Shown here: piece by piece, positions 33,290 through 35,102 of the stretch
How the letters are laid out: the number at the start of each line of letters is the position of its first letter
Numbering within the stretch: position 1 is the stretch's first letter
NCBI RefSeq assembly: GCF_030689645.1
Contig: NZ_JAUYFU010000032.1
Location: 1 to 35,102, forward strand
Source of the DNA: Humidesulfovibrio sp.
GTDB lineage: Bacteria; Desulfobacterota; Desulfovibrionia; Desulfovibrionales; Desulfovibrionaceae
DNA: 35,102 nucleotides
Direction: 5' to 3'
Made by a program: the position numbers and the translations under genes
The notes under the pieces: generated by a model
What the model was told of the DNA's origin: nothing
Database searches by the model: none
Seen by the model: the letters and a program-made list of their open reading frames with translations, nothing else

Positions 33290-35080
33290 ATGCCACGAGT
33301 GCGATCCATTCAGATGCGTGTTTTGTTGTGGGGCTGGGGCGTGCTCATTGCCGGCTTGGCCCTGGCCTTTTGGCGCTATAGCTCCACTCTGGATGATGAG
33401 ACTGCGCGCGACTTCGAGCGTGACACCCAGGCCAAGCTTGAGACAGTGCAATGGCTCCTTGACCGCAGCGGGCCCTTTAAGGAGCCCCGCGACCGCCAGG
33501 ACTTCCTGCACTCGCTGGCTGGCAGCATGGGTATGCGAATTTCCCTCATCGAGGGCGGGCACGTGGTTGCCGATTCAAGCGTGCCGTACGCCGAAGTAGG
33601 CAAGCTGGAGGACCACTCCTCACGGCCCGAGGTCATCGCCTCCCTTGGGGGCGAATTGGGCCAGGCCACGCGCCACAGCGCGACCCTTGACCGCGACATG
33701 ATCTACATGGCCAAGAAGCTGGTGAGCAATGAGGGCGCGCCCGACACGGTGCTGCGCCTGGCCGCCCCGGTAAGCCAGGTGCGCATGCACCTGCAGCGCA
33801 TGCGCTGGACACTTTTGGCTGCCATGGTGCCGCTCCTGCTTGGCTCCGGCGTTCTGCTCTGGCTGCTCACGCGCACCATCACCTCGGGCATCGCCCAGTT
33901 CACGGAGGCCGCACAGGCAATTGGCGACGGCGACTACCGCCGCAAGATCCTGTTCTATCCGGCGGCGGAGTTTCAGCCCCTGGCCGAGGCCATCAACCGC
34001 ATGGCCAAGAAGATCAAAAAGAACGTGAAGGTCATCGAGAACCAGCGCGGCGAGCTCTGGGCCATGTTCGAGGGCATGATCGAAGGCGTCATGGTGCTCG
34101 ATTCCGGAGGCCGCATCCTGCACGTGAATCCGGCGCTTTCGGGGATATTCCCACGTGCCCACGAGTTCATCGGCCGCGCTCCGCTTGAAGCCACCATGAG
34201 CCTGGAGATCCAAAATATCGTGGACTCCATCATGGCCGGCGAAACCAGCGAACGCGTGAACCGCCAGATCGAACTCAAGGACCGCCATTGCGCCGAGATG
34301 ACCGTGGTGCCCTTCCGCGACCACAAATACCGCCCGCGCGTCATCCTGGTGTTCCACGACACAAGCGAGCAGAAGCGCGTGGAGCGCGTGCTGCGCGACT
34401 TTGTTGCCAACGCCTCGCACCAGTTGCGCACGCCGCTCACCAGCATCCGCGGCTACTCCGAGACCCTGCTCGACTCGCCCCCGGCTGAGGCCGAGAAGCG
34501 CCGCGAGTTCCTGGAGATCATTCACGCCAACGCCGTGCACATGGCCAAGGTCATCGGCGGCATGTTCGCTCTGGCCAAGAGCGAGCGCGACGGCAAGCGT
34601 CCGGCTGACCTCTCGGCCAGCGTTGCGCAGGCCATGGACCACGCTCTCAAGAACGCATCGTTTGCGGCCCAGGAGAAGAACATCGAGCTGGTGCTGGCCC
34701 CCCTGCCGGAGAACCTGCCGCCTGCCGCAGCCGATCCCGACGGGCTTTTGCAGATCATTGAGAGCATCGTTGACAACGCCATCAAGTATTCGCCCGAAGG
34801 CACCAAGGTCACGATCGAGGCTGTGAGCGACGGCCCGAGCGTGACCCTGCGCTTTGCCGACGAGGGGCCGGGCATCACGCCCGAGAACCAGAAGCGCATC
34901 TTTGAGCGCTTCTTCCGCGCCGATGGCAACGGGGTGGATGGCGCGGGAAGCGCTGGACTCGGCCTGGCCATTTGCAGGCACATCGCCCGCAACTACGAGG
35001 GCGAGGTCTACGTTGATTCGCCGACGAATCCCGAGTCCGACACCGGCAGCGTGTTCACCGTGCGCCTGCCTGCCGCCTAA
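33290..35080 (+). CDS. Membrane sensor histidine kinase, PhoR-type
   Basis: 596 residues. One membrane helix at about 10-28, a periplasmic sensor domain to about 172, a second helix at about 175-193, HAMP (about 193-245), PAS (about 250-365), and HisKA with His377 in NASHQLRTPLTSIRGY. The ATPase domain follows (IVDNAIKYSPEG, EGPGITPENQKRIFERFFR, GAGSAGLGLAICRHI). This is the layout of PhoR kinases, which sense phosphate shortage with PhoU/Pst and phosphorylate PhoB. No phoB or pst gene is in the window, so the signal is uncertain. The residue after His377 is Gln instead of Glu or Asp. AAGGAT lies six bases before the ATG at 33290; another ATG at 33287 is possible. Confidence 0.92.
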   Translation: MPRVRSIQMRVLLWGWGVLIAGLALAFWRYSSTLDDETARDFERDTQAKLETVQWLLDRSGPFKEPRDRQDFLHSLAGSMGMRISLIEGGHVVADSSVPYAEVGKLEDHSSRPEVIASLGGELGQATRHSATLDRDMIYMAKKLVSNEGAPDTVLRLAAPVSQVRMHLQRMRWTLLAAMVPLLLGSGVLLWLLTRTITSGIAQFTEAAQAIGDGDYRRKILFYPAAEFQPLAEAINRMAKKIKKNVKVIENQRGELWAMFEGMIEGVMVLDSGGRILHVNPALSGIFPRAHEFIGRAPLEATMSLEIQNIVDSIMAGETSERVNRQIELKDRHCAEMTVVPFRDHKYRPRVILVFHDTSEQKRVERVLRDFVANASHQLRTPLTSIRGYSETLLDSPPAEAEKRREFLEIIHANAVHMAKVIGGMFALAKSERDGKRPADLSASVAQAMDHALKNASFAAQEKNIELVLAPLPENLPPAAADPDGLLQIIESIVDNAIKYSPEGTKVTIEAVSDGPSVTLRFADEGPGITPENQKRIFERFFRADGNGVDGAGSAGLGLAICRHIARNYEGEVYVDSPTNPESDTGSVFTVRLPAA

Positions 35081-35102
35081 GGATTACGCAATCCGGGCAT
35101 GG

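Noticed and set aside
1-35102. tRNA, rRNA, CRISPR arrays, insertion sequences, attachment sites
   Set aside because: I looked for these in the gaps between genes and saw no cloverleaf, repeat array, transposase or integrase.

Overview
The window looks like a high-GC chromosome segment from a flagellated, free-living deltaproteobacterium of the Desulfovibrionales type (Desulfobacterota). This is an inference from base composition, the Desulfovibrio-like flagellin, the Ehr-type membrane complex, the ADP-forming acyl-CoA synthetase-like/phosphotransacetylase-like pair, and the many histidine kinases. It is not a taxonomic identification. Nothing looks plasmid- or phage-like: I see no insertion sequences, integrases, tRNA genes or CRISPR arrays. 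I support 31 protein genes, one of which (53 codons at 5620-5781) is easily missed.

Left part (1-5800): a sigma-54-type promoter with an upstream inverted repeat precedes a small secreted Ala/Lys/Glu-rich protein that ends in a clear terminator. Next come a secreted alpha/beta hydrolase and an MlaA/VacJ-type lipoprotein, coupled by overlapping stop and start codons. On the minus strand follow an O-methyltransferase, argB with its own terminator, and a 53-residue basic protein.

Centre-left (5840-12850): a candidate promoter with a perfect 17-bp palindrome just downstream leads into a tight four-gene operon: NfeD-like protein, SPFH/stomatin-like protein, DEAD-box RNA helicase and an RsmB-type rRNA methyltransferase. 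A cytoplasmic histidine kinase with four PAS domains follows. Its stop codon shares the palindrome CTAG with the stop of the converging operon.

Centre (12847-20844, minus strand): the most interesting unit. Seven genes, several overlapping by 1-4 bases, encode an HTH-PTS EIIA regulator followed by HyfB-, HyfC-, HyfE-, HyfF- and HyfG-like subunits and a HyfH-HyfI-like ferredoxin/small-subunit fusion. The large subunit has lost the cysteines that bind nickel-iron in hydrogenases. The small subunit keeps its iron-sulfur ligands, and both antiporter-like subunits keep the Glu and Lys of the proton path. This is an energy-converting hydrogenase-related (Ehr) complex of unknown electron partner, apparently tied to PTS-type phosphorylation through its first gene.

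Centre-right (20963-24885): a TPR lipoprotein, a small membrane protein, a receiver-TPR protein, and a flagellin gene with its own candidate sigma-54 site and a strong terminator.

Right part (24981-35080): rnc stands back to back with an acyl-CoA synthetase (ADP-forming)-like gene whose ATP-grasp half looks degenerate. This is followed by a phosphotransacetylase-like BioD/DRTGG protein and a DUF3859-like secreted protein. On the minus strand are a YkgJ-type cysteine-cluster protein and an unknown membrane protein. The window ends with three signalling genes on the plus strand: a kinase with a cysteine-rich PAS domain, a diguanylate cyclase, and a PhoR-type membrane histidine kinase.
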